Both the position numbers and the translations under genes were made by a program. The notes under the pieces are model-generated. The model ran no database searches. It was not told the DNA's origin and saw only the letters and a list, made by a program, of their open reading frames with translations. DNA of 64,000 bases, taken from Acidobacteriota bacterium (GTDB taxonomy: Bacteria; Acidobacteriota; Vicinamibacteria; Vicinamibacterales; Vicinamibacteraceae). The stretch is taken from NCBI GenBank assembly GCA_020845575.1, contig JADLFL010000032.1, forward strand, positions 1 to 64,000, in the 5' to 3' direction. This document shows, piece after piece, positions 12,072-22,752 of the stretch (positions are counted from its first letter, which is position 1; every line of letters begins with the position of its first letter).

Positions 12072-12386
12072 CTACACATGTCGCCACGCACGCTCCAGCG
12101 CCCACGCCGCCTCGTATTGCGGCCCCTGCCGCGTGAGCCGGCACACCTCACACCGCACCACGTGCGCGGTCGACGTCGAACTGCCGTACTGCCCTGTCGC
12201 GAGCCGCAGCGTCATGAGCCGGCCGGGCCGGACGGGCGCCGTGAGCCGGCAGCGCAACCCGTGCGCGGACACATCGATGACTTCGAGCACGCGCGCACCC
12301 GGCACCTGCGGTGGCTCCGCGGATACGACGTGCGAGCCGTGCACGCGCGCTTCGCGCCGGCGTTCGTTGAGGATGAAGTCGGCCAT
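12072..12386 (-). CDS. PilZ-domain protein (putative c-di-GMP receptor)
   Basis: A 104-residue single-domain protein. The N-terminal NERRREARVHG provides the RxxxR arginines and VIDVSAHGLRCRL fits the (D/N)xSxxG motif of PilZ domains, which together bind cyclic di-GMP. The end, GPQYEAAWALERAWRHV, is typical of short PilZ proteins. ATG 12386 shares one base with the stop of the pseudopilin gene and has GGGAGG upstream. Its place beside a pseudopilin and a ComEA-like gene suggests a role in pilus or DNA-uptake control; that is inference. Confidence 0.8.
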   Translation of the reverse strand: MADFILNERRREARVHGSHVVSAEPPQVPGARVLEVIDVSAHGLRCRLTAPVRPGRLMTLRLATGQYGSSTSTAHVVRCEVCRLTRQGPQYEAAWALERAWRHV

Positions 12387-13000
12387 CAGCACGCCTCCCA
12401 GTCCATCGACACGCTCAGACACAACAGTCTGATCCGCTGCGTACTGCCAAGCACCCTGATCGCGTACACGCGATCGCCCGTGCCCGCGACGTAGATCGAC
12501 GCGGCCGTCGCCGTTCCGCGCGGCGTGACGACGAGGCGCGTCATCGCACCGAGTTGCACCGGCGCGCTCCCCGCCGCGATCGTGCCCGTGCCATCGGCGT
12601 TGGGGATGCTCCGTTCGATAGCCAGACGTGCACGCCCTTCCCGGAACACTCGCGTCCACGGCGTGACCGGCCCATCGGCGCCGCTCGCCACGTCGGCCGA
12701 CGTGATGCCGTTGCCGTTGCCGTCGGCGATCACGCGCCACCGCTCGGGCTCTGACAGATCGAACTCGAGCGCGAGGCTGCGCCGCTGCCGGCGGGCGTCC
12801 TGCGCCAGGCGCCGCAGGTCGGCCGCCACGCCGCGCGCGGCTTCACGACTCGCGCGCGCGTCGCCCAGATCGGCGAGCGTCTGCCAGCTCCCTGCCGCGA
12901 CGAGGCCGACGATCGCGAGCACGATCAGGACCTCGATGAGCGAGGCCCCGCGACGCGGGCACCTCGCTCCCGGCGACTCACTTCGCCGTGGGTTTGGCAT
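12386..13000 (-). CDS. GspH/FimT-type minor pseudopilin
   Basis: A prepilin-like protein of 204 residues. A short basic leader (RCPRRGASLIEVLIVL) contains the prepilin peptidase site after glycine, followed by a hydrophobic helix (LIEVLIVLAIVGLVAAGSW) that inserts into the membrane and packs into a pilus or secretion pseudopilus. The conserved fifth-position glutamate (SLIEV) is present. The C-terminal globular part is GspH/FimT-like (ADLRRLAQDARRQRRSLALEF, LVVTPRGTATAASIYV). Start ATG 13000 overlaps the ComEA-like gene by 23 bases; GTG 13012 is an alternative. Confidence 0.85.
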   Translation of the reverse strand: MPNPRRSESPGARCPRRGASLIEVLIVLAIVGLVAAGSWQTLADLGDARASREAARGVAADLRRLAQDARRQRRSLALEFDLSEPERWRVIADGNGNGITSADVASGADGPVTPWTRVFREGRARLAIERSIPNADGTGTIAAGSAPVQLGAMTRLVVTPRGTATAASIYVAGTGDRVYAIRVLGSTQRIRLLCLSVSMDWEAC

Positions 13001-13307
13001 CGGCCTGCGCACCGATAGTCAGGTACTGCCGCAGCTTCAGGAACGACTTCTCGCCGATGCCCTGGATGACCATCAGGTCCTCGAGCTTCTTGAACGGGCC
13101 GTTCTTCTCGCGGTGCGAGACGATGCGCCGGGCCATGCTGGGGCCGATGCCGGGCAGGGCTTCCAGTTGGACCGCGGTGGCGGTGTTGATGTTGACGGTC
13201 TGCGTCGGCGCGGCGGCGCGCGACTCCTGCGTTGCGGCGTGCGACGACACGGGCACTGCCAGCGGCAGCGTCAGCGCCAGGATCAGGGCGATCAACGAAC
13301 GGGTCAT
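12978..13307 (-). CDS. exported ComEA-like helix-hairpin-helix protein
   Basis: A 109-residue exported protein with a signal peptide (MTRSLIALILALTLPLAVPVSSHA) and one ComEA-type double helix-hairpin-helix unit: VNINTATAVQLEALPGIGP, then MARRIVSHRE, and LMVIQGIGEKSF. In competent bacteria ComEA binds incoming double-stranded DNA in the periplasm. ATG 13307 has GGAGGAG upstream. It heads a three-gene overlapping run with a pseudopilin and a PilZ protein, consistent with a pilus or DNA-uptake link. No comEC or dprA is visible, so competence is only suggested. Confidence 0.82.
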   Translation of the reverse strand: MTRSLIALILALTLPLAVPVSSHAATQESRAAAPTQTVNINTATAVQLEALPGIGPSMARRIVSHREKNGPFKKLEDLMVIQGIGEKSFLKLRQYLTIGAQADAKPTAK

Positions 13308-14032
13308 GACACTCCTCCTCCGCCCGCGCGATCGCGGACGTGACGCGCGCAGCCGGGAATGGCCGCGAGCCGAGATGCGCGGCGCCGACATCAGCCGGGA
13401 GGTTGTTCCGCTCACGTGACGAACAGTCACACGCCGGGCCGCGCACGACGTCAGGAATAGCAAGGCGCGCGCCAGTCTCGGTACCGCTGGCGGTCCGTTC
13501 ACGTAACCTGTTGTCTACGAATAAGATGGCGTGTCGCGATGACGGACCGGCGCGGGCCCGCGCCACGCACGACGCGTGCGCGAAGCGGTAACGCCAGAAG
13601 ACATGCGCAACTGGCGTTGTCGCTCGGCACCGGCATGCCGTATGCCGCGCGGTCTTGTCCGCACTCGACCTGGTGCTCGGCGCCGCCGGTGCCCGGTGTC
13701 GGTGAGCGGGAGGACCTGGTACGGATTCGCTGGACCAGCGATGCCGCGACCGCGACGCCTGTCGGGTTCGCGTGCGTGACGGCCGCCGTGCACGCGGCGT
13801 TTGACGGCATCGTCGCGCAGGGGACCGATTCGTGCCCGTCACAGTGCCGTCCGGCACGGCCAGTTGCCGGTCCCGGACGACGGCCCTCCCCGCGCGGCGG
13901 CAAGGGGGGCGGCACGGCATGCCGAGCATCAGGCCGACGCGCTCCACTGCACGACGAATGGCGTGATGGGTGATCGCGTTCGCCGGCCGGTTCACGAGTC
14001 AACGGCGTTACACTGGACCGTCGCCTCTACCG
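13308..14032. other. gene-poor interval with inverted repeats
   Basis: About 725 bases with no convincing protein gene; the long frames here have the composition of chance GC-rich frames. It holds a 16-base perfect palindrome (GGCGCGGGCCCGCGCC, 13549-13564), an 8-bp inverted repeat AACGCCAG/CTGGCGTT with a 13-base loop (13590-13618), and a local AT-rich spot with a possible -10 TAAGAT near 13521-13526. It may contain the ComEA promoter and possibly a small RNA, but no known RNA family is recognisable. Confidence 0.4.
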
Positions 14033-14281
14033 ATGCTCGTTCCCGCAGCGCACCATGTCGCGAGCGGCGCGTTGAGTCTGGACGACGCACTCCAGCGTTT
14101 CGTGCGCCGATATGGCGTCGCACCGTCCGACCGGTCCCACGTGCTGCGAGCCCTCACCTGCTTGGAAGACTCAGACGCCGATCCTCCGCTGCCCGTCGGC
14201 TCGTCGGCCACGCGGTGGGCGGCGATCACGATCTGCTTCACCGCACAGGTCCCATGCGCCGTGCGCAGCTACGTCGAGTGA
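14033..14281 (+). CDS. hypothetical 82-residue protein
   Basis: A short frame with balanced, protein-like composition (GALSLDDALQRFVRRYGVAP, SHVLRALTCLEDSDADP). I do not recognise a family and see no signal peptide or membrane segment. A possible -10 TACACT lies about 18 bases before the ATG. It ends 12 bases before the permease GTG, so the two could share a transcript. It may equally be non-coding; length and context alone do not decide. Confidence 0.35.
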   Translation: MLVPAAHHVASGALSLDDALQRFVRRYGVAPSDRSHVLRALTCLEDSDADPPLPVGSSATRWAAITICFTAQVPCAVRSYVE

Positions 14282-14293
14282 CGTGGCCCGGGT

Positions 14294-15658
14294 GTGTGTG
14301 ACGTGGCCGTACCGACACTGAAACGTTCGCTCGGGATGTGGGCCATCGTCGGCCTCGGTCTCGGCTACATGGCTCCGGTCACCGTGTTCGACACCTTCGG
14401 CATCGTCTCGAAGGCGACCAATGGCGTCGTGCCCACTGCCTATCTGGTCGGTCTGGTGGTGCTCTTGTTCACTGCACTGAGCTACGGCCAGATGGTACGC
14501 GCGTTTCCGACAGCCGGGTCGGCGTACACCTACACGCGGGAAGCGATCCATCCAGGCCTGGGCTTCCTCGTCGGCTGGGCCTCTCTTCTCGACTATCTGC
14601 TCCTGCCCGTCGTCAACGCCGTGATCGTTCGCCTGTACATGGAGCAACTCTTCCCCGATGTGCCCGGTGCCATCTGGGTGATTGGTGTAGCCACCGTGCT
14701 GGTCGGGCTCAACGTCGTCAGTGTGAGGACCACGTCTCGTGTCAACGGCGTGCTGCTGATCGCCGCGCTCGCAGGGATCGTCGCCTTCGTCGCGCTCGCG
14801 GGGATCCAGATATCCCGGGGCCTCGGCACCGGAACGATCTTCACGCTGTGGCCGCTCTGGCACGATGGGGTCCAGTTCCCGGCGGTGCTTGCGGGGACCA
14901 CGATCGTCGCTTTCTCGTTCATCGGCTTCGACGCGGTGACGATGTACACCGAGGAGGCGAAGGACGAGCGGACCGTGCCGCGCGCCATCGTCCTGACCGT
15001 ACTGTTCGGCGGCATCGTCTTTCTGCTCGGCGCCTGGTTCGCACAGGCCGCTTTCCCGACGCTCGACGCGTTCGCGTTCACCGACGACACGCTGCCCGAA
15101 CTCGGATTGCTCGTCGGCGGTCCGGTGTTCCAGGTGATCTTCGTCGCCGTCGCGTTCGCCGCGGCGGTGGCCTCCGGCCTCTCGTCGCACGCCAGCGTCT
15201 CCCGGCTGCTCTACGTCATGGGCCGGAATGGCGTGCTGACTCCGAAGCGGTTCTTCGGCAGTGTGCATCCGCGCTTGCGCACCCCGGTGTTCTCGACGGT
15301 CATCGCGGGACTGGTGGTGCTCCTGGCCATCGCGCCGACGCTCGATCTCATCTCGTCGACGATCAACTTCGGCGCCCTCATCGCCTTCACCTTCGTCAAC
15401 ATCTCGGTCATCGCGCACTACGCGATCAGGCAGGGCCAGCGACGCACCGTCACCGACATCGTCCGTTTCATCGTGCTGCCGGTGCTTGGTGCGATCGGCA
15501 CGGGCCTGCTCTGGGTGCACCTCAGCATCGACGCCATGGTCGCCGGCACGCTCTGGTCGGCGATCGGCATCGTGATCCTGCTCGGCTTGACGCGAGGATT
15601 CCGCCGGCCGGTCGCCGAACTCGGCATCGATGGCACCGACGCCGTCCAGTCAGGCTGA
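14294..15658 (+). CDS. APC-superfamily amino acid / polyamine permease
   Basis: A 454-residue transporter with about 12 membrane helices. The first helix region (GMWAIVGLGLGYMAPVTVFD) and the FPTAGSAYTYTREAIHPGLG stretch after it are the classic APC signature; FSFIGFDAVTMYTEEAKD marks helix 6. The similarity is closest in feel to putrescine or amino-acid importers of the PuuP/YhdG kind; the substrate cannot be fixed by eye. GTG 14294 and GTG 14303 are both possible starts. No catabolic genes flank it. Confidence 0.9.
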   Translation: MCDVAVPTLKRSLGMWAIVGLGLGYMAPVTVFDTFGIVSKATNGVVPTAYLVGLVVLLFTALSYGQMVRAFPTAGSAYTYTREAIHPGLGFLVGWASLLDYLLLPVVNAVIVRLYMEQLFPDVPGAIWVIGVATVLVGLNVVSVRTTSRVNGVLLIAALAGIVAFVALAGIQISRGLGTGTIFTLWPLWHDGVQFPAVLAGTTIVAFSFIGFDAVTMYTEEAKDERTVPRAIVLTVLFGGIVFLLGAWFAQAAFPTLDAFAFTDDTLPELGLLVGGPVFQVIFVAVAFAAAVASGLSSHASVSRLLYVMGRNGVLTPKRFFGSVHPRLRTPVFSTVIAGLVVLLAIAPTLDLISSTINFGALIAFTFVNISVIAHYAIRQGQRRTVTDIVRFIVLPVLGAIGTGLLWVHLSIDAMVAGTLWSAIGIVILLGLTRGFRRPVAELGIDGTDAVQSG

Positions 15659-15798
15659 ACGACGACGGGACCACCCGGCAGGTCAGCCACTGCCCCATCG
15701 GAATCGACGCGCGTCGTGAAGCCCGTTCGCTCCATCCGATGCGGTGCCCGGTGGCTTGCCGCGCCGTCGCGCTGGCGCGCAGGCGGGCCGGTGGCCCC

Positions 15799-16743
15799 TC
15801 ACGTGCCCGTCTGCGTCGCGCGGTACCACTCCACCGTCTGCCTCAGGCCTTCCTCGAGGCCGACGAGCGGGGTGTAACCGAGCAGATCGCGGGCGCGGGT
15901 GATGTCGGCGAGGGAGTCGCGGACGTCGCCGGCGCGCGACGGGCCGTACACGGGATCGGCGGTCGCGCCGGTGATGCGCTTGAGTGTGTGGAACAGATCG
16001 TTGAGCGAAATGCGTGTATTGGTGGCCACGTTGATGACAGCGCCGCTCACCGCGCTGTCGGCCTGCGAGGCACGCAACGCGCCGTCGACCACGTTGGTCA
16101 CGAATGTGAAGTCGCGCGTCTGTTCGCCGTCGCCGTGAATCGTGGGACTGCGCCCCTCGACGAGATACCTGATGAACAGCGAGATGACGCCCGAATACGC
16201 CGACGAGGGGTCCTGCCGCGGGCCGAACACGTTGAAGTAGCGGATCGTCACCGTGGACAGCCCGTACAACTGCGTGAACATCTGCATGTACTGCTCGCCG
16301 ACGAGCTTCTGCAGCGCGTACGGCGACAGCGGCGCCGTGGGCATGTCTTCCTGCTTGGGCAGCGGGGCGGCGTTGCCATAGGCCGACGAACTGCCCGCGT
16401 ACACCACACGCTTCACGCCGGCGTCGCGCGCGGCCACGAGCAGGCTCAGCGTCGCGTCGATGTTGGCGCGGTTGGATGTCAGCGGGTCTTCCACCGAGCG
16501 CGGCACCGATGGAAGGGCGGCCTGGTGCAGCACGAAGTCGACGCCCCGCACGGCCTCTGCCGCGAACGCGGGATCGGCCAGATCGCCTTCGAGCAACTCC
16601 ACATCGTCGATGTGCGCGAGGTTGGCGCGCTTGCCCGTGATGAGGCTGTCTGCCACGCGTACGCGATCGCCGCGGCGGCGCAGCGCTTCCACCATGTGCG
16701 ACCCGATGAACCCCGCCCCGCCCGTGACCAGATAGAACGCCAT
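15799..16743 (-). CDS. NAD-dependent sugar-nucleotide epimerase (extended SDR)
   Basis: A 314-residue extended short-chain dehydrogenase of the UDP-sugar 4-epimerase/dehydratase group. The N-terminal TGGAGFIGSHMVEAL binds NAD; the catalytic serine lies in VYAGSSSAYG and the YxxxK pair in SPYALQK. The segments ALPSVPRSVEDP and HGDGEQTRDFTFV resemble WbpP/TviC-type UDP-N-acetylhexosamine 4-epimerases, which feed surface polysaccharides. Start 16743 is set by the nucleotide-binding motif directly after MAFYLV; an upstream in-frame start would run into rnpB. Confidence 0.9.
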   Translation of the reverse strand: MAFYLVTGGAGFIGSHMVEALRRRGDRVRVADSLITGKRANLAHIDDVELLEGDLADPAFAAEAVRGVDFVLHQAALPSVPRSVEDPLTSNRANIDATLSLLVAARDAGVKRVVYAGSSSAYGNAAPLPKQEDMPTAPLSPYALQKLVGEQYMQMFTQLYGLSTVTIRYFNVFGPRQDPSSAYSGVISLFIRYLVEGRSPTIHGDGEQTRDFTFVTNVVDGALRASQADSAVSGAVINVATNTRISLNDLFHTLKRITGATADPVYGPSRAGDVRDSLADITRARDLLGYTPLVGLEEGLRQTVEWYRATQTGT

Positions 16744-16804
16744 CCCGCTGCTCGCCTCCGCGGCGCACCAGCGCCGGATCGTGTGTTCTCGATGTATCGG
16801 CAGT

Positions 16805-17198
16805 GCGGCAGTCGTCCGATAAGCCGAATTCTGTCGGCCCGCGCGTCCTCGCGGACGCACGAGCGGGCGATCATTCCTCTGGGACCGGCATCACTGACGG
16901 CCTCGAGCAACCTACCCGGAGGCTTCGGACGGGCCGTCCTCGAACGCCTCCCTATTTGGTCTTGCTCCGTGCGGGGTTTTGCCTGCCACGTCCGTTGCCG
17001 GCCGCGCGGTGCGCTCTTACCGCACCTTTTCACCCTTGCTTGCGAGCCGAAGCTCACGTCAGCTGTGTGTTTTCTGTGCCACTTTCCGTCGGGTCGCCCC
17101 GCCCGGGCGTTACCCGGCGCACTGCCCTGCGGAGTTCGGACTTTCCTCCAGCAGCGGGCTCACGCCCCTCTGCCAGCGATCGCCTGAACGACTGCCGC
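16805..17198 (-). ncRNA. rnpB: RNase P RNA, bacterial class A
   Basis: The catalytic RNA that removes 5' leaders from precursor tRNAs. On the minus strand the 5' end GCGGCAGTCGT (17188-17198) pairs perfectly over 11 bp with ACGACTGCCGC at the 3' end (16805-16815), forming helix P1. The near-universal 5' core GAGGAAAGTCCG is present within 17131-17149, and the 3' signature ACAGAATTCGGCTTAT lies within about 16816-16834. The central GGTGAAAAGGTGCGGTAAGA region and an AGACCAAATAGG-like loop fit class A. About 394 bases, normal for the class. It sits between the epimerase and the response regulator. Confidence 0.95.
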
Positions 17199-17205
17199 AA
17201 GGGGG

Positions 17206-17211
17206 ATCATA
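17206..17211 (-). promoter_or_regulatory. -10 element of rnpB
   Basis: TATGAT on the minus strand, ending about seven bases before the P1 helix of rnpB, so the predicted transcription start coincides with the mature 5' end. The -35 region is weak (TTCGGC-like). Confidence 0.55.
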
Positions 17212-17239
17212 GCAACGCCGAATGATGAATGCCGAACAT

Positions 17240-18745
<1,506 letters not shown>

Positions 18746-18766
18746 GTCGGTGTCTTCAGCGTTGCG

Positions 18767-20911
<2,145 letters not shown>

Positions 20912-21913
20912 TCAGCGATCGCGGGCGAGAACGTAGTCGGCAAGCCCGATGAGCGCGTCGCGCTCCCGGCTCTCGGGGAACGACGCGAGCTGCCGGCTGG
21001 CCTGCTCGGCGTACTCGCCAGCGCGGCGCGTGACCTGCGGGATGATGTCGTACTCGCGCATGAGTCCGAGCAACTGTCGCCACGCCTCCTCGGAGATGTC
21101 GGCGTCGCGCACGACCTGCTCGATGATGGGCCGCGCCTGATCGGGCACACGGTCGCGCAGGAGGATCATCGGGAGCGTGAGCTTGCCCTCGCGCAGGTCG
21201 CTGGCGATCGGCTTGCCGAGCGCGGCCTGATCCGCCGTGTAGTCCAGCAGATCGTCGACGAGTTGGAAGGCGATCCCGAGATTGAACCCGTAGTCCCAGA
21301 GCGCCTGTTCCTGAGCCGGCGTGATCGTCCCGACCATGCCGCCGATGCGCGCCGACCCGGCAAACAGGTACGCGGTCTTGCGGCGGATGATGTCGAAGTG
21401 CTCGTCCTCGGTGATCTCCGTGTCGCCGTTCTTGGTGAGCTGGTACAGCTCACCCTCGATCATCTTCAGCGTGATGTCGCAGAGCACGCGCAGGACGTCG
21501 ATCCTGTCGTAGTGCAGCGCCATCCCGAGCGACTTGATGTACAGGTAGTCGCCGAGCAGGACGGTGACGTCGTTGCCCCACCGCGCGTGCACGGCCAGGC
21601 GGCCGCGGCGCAGTTCGGAGTCGTCGATGATGTCGTCGTGGACGAGCGTGGCGGTGTGGATGAACTCGATGACCGACGCGTAGAGCACGGCCATGTCGCT
21701 CTTGTCGTGCCCGCCGGCCAGCCGGCTGGCCATGAGCATCACCGCCGGACGCACGCGTTTGCCGCCCGTGTTCTGCAGGTATTTGCCGATCTCCGGGATC
21801 AACTCGACGCGCGAGTCGATATGGCGGAGGAAGGCCTGATTGACACGTTCAAGATCGTCCCTGACGGGCTCGAACAACTGCGCGAGATCGGAGGGAGACG
21901 AAGAAGGCTGCAC
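20912..21913 (-). CDS. ispB: long-chain trans-polyprenyl diphosphate synthase
   Basis: An all-trans polyprenyl diphosphate synthase that makes the side chain of respiratory quinones from farnesyl diphosphate and isopentenyl diphosphate. GGKRVRPAVMLMASRLA is the substrate-binding block, the first aspartate-rich motif is LVHDDIIDD (about 91-98) and the second is FQLVDDLLDY. A DD-x2-D motif without two extra residues fits the long-chain (octaprenyl-type) group; chain length itself is a guess. Start GTG 21913 gives 333 residues. A strong promoter-like pair lies just upstream, so it can be expressed apart from tatD. Confidence 0.9.
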   Translation of the reverse strand: MQPSSSPSDLAQLFEPVRDDLERVNQAFLRHIDSRVELIPEIGKYLQNTGGKRVRPAVMLMASRLAGGHDKSDMAVLYASVIEFIHTATLVHDDIIDDSELRRGRLAVHARWGNDVTVLLGDYLYIKSLGMALHYDRIDVLRVLCDITLKMIEGELYQLTKNGDTEITEDEHFDIIRRKTAYLFAGSARIGGMVGTITPAQEQALWDYGFNLGIAFQLVDDLLDYTADQAALGKPIASDLREGKLTLPMILLRDRVPDQARPIIEQVVRDADISEEAWRQLLGLMREYDIIPQVTRRAGEYAEQASRQLASFPESRERDALIGLADYVLARDR

Positions 21914-21929
21914 GTGCGTAACCTGCGGA

Positions 21930-21958
21930 ATCTCAACACATTGGGGTGGCGCTGTCAA
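21930..21958 (-). promoter_or_regulatory. sigma-70-type promoter before ispB
   Basis: On the minus strand a perfect -35 TTGACA (21953-21958) is followed after 17 bases by TGAGAT (21930-21935). The start of transcription would fall about 10 bases before the ispB GTG. This suggests an internal promoter within the radC-metG-tatD-ispB-ligA run. Confidence 0.55.
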
Positions 21959-21963
21959 CGCGC

Positions 21964-22749
21964 CTAGCGGCTGGGGTCGATGGCGCCGAAGAGCGCCGCG
22001 GCGTTGGCCACCGCCTGCCCGCGCGCCTCGTCCGGCGTGAGGCCGCGAACGTTGGCCACGGTGTCCAGGACGGCCATGACGCGCGCCGGCTCGTTGCGCC
22101 CGCCACGCTTGGGCGCCGGGGCGAGAAAGGGGCTGTCGGTCTCGACGAGCCACCTGTCGGCCGGCACCCATCTGGCCACGTCCCGGATGGCCTCTGCCCC
22201 GGGGAAGGTGGCGATCCCCGAGAACGAGAGGTGGAAGCCCCGCGAGACGGCCGCTTCGGCCAGCGCCTGGTTGCCCGTGAAGCAATGGAACACGCCGCGC
22301 ACGCGCCCCTCGCCATGGGCGTCGAGCACGGCGAGCGTGTCGGCATCCGCCTCGCGGGTGTGGATCACGATCGGCAGGTCGCGCGCGACGGCGAGCGCCA
22401 CCTGACGTCCGAACACCGCACGCTGCCTGTCGCGTGGCGCGAAGTCGTAGTGATAGTCGAGGCCGATCTCGCCCAGCGCGACAGCGCCCGTCCGGTCGAG
22501 CGCGGCCCCCACGACGCGATAGACGTCCGCCTCGTCCACCTGCCCAGCGTGATGCGGGTGCACGCCGACAGCAAACCGCACGCCCGGCCACGCGGCACGC
22601 ACGGCGTCGACGCGGGCAAGTTCCACCGGCGTGACCGCGTCGAGGATACACACGGCGTCAGCGACACCCGCGTCCCTGGCGCGCGCGGCGACGTCGGCGA
22701 GGTCGTCGACGAAGTCGTCCCCGGCAATATGACAGTGTGTGTCGATCAT
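21964..22749 (-). CDS. TatD-family metal-dependent hydrolase
   Basis: A 261-residue TatD/YcfH-type hydrolase, a metal-dependent TIM-barrel enzyme with DNase activity in studied members. Metal ligands are visible in IDTHCHI, in ALGEIGLDYHYD (Glu), and as histidines in IVIHTRE and GVFHCFTG; the final aspartate is in LVETDSPFLAP. Full family length. It follows metG by three bases, the common metG-tatD arrangement, and precedes ispB. Confidence 0.93.
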   Translation of the reverse strand: MIDTHCHIAGDDFVDDLADVAARARDAGVADAVCILDAVTPVELARVDAVRAAWPGVRFAVGVHPHHAGQVDEADVYRVVGAALDRTGAVALGEIGLDYHYDFAPRDRQRAVFGRQVALAVARDLPIVIHTREADADTLAVLDAHGEGRVRGVFHCFTGNQALAEAAVSRGFHLSFSGIATFPGAEAIRDVARWVPADRWLVETDSPFLAPAPKRGGRNEPARVMAVLDTVANVRGLTPDEARGQAVANAAALFGAIDPSR

Positions 22750-22752
22750 CGG

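Noticed and set aside
13499-14002. Minus-strand 167-residue frame in the gene-poor interval
   Set aside because: Low-complexity, Arg/Pro-rich composition without recognisable motif; more like a chance frame in GC-rich DNA.
16803-17225. Protein frames across the rnpB region
   Set aside because: The RNase P RNA core sequences and the 11-bp P1 helix explain this stretch; the frames are incidental.
20912-22651. Single 579-residue fusion of a TatD-region frame with ispB
   Set aside because: The N-terminal part is out of frame with tatD and not protein-like; a good promoter and GTG at 21913 mark the real ispB start.
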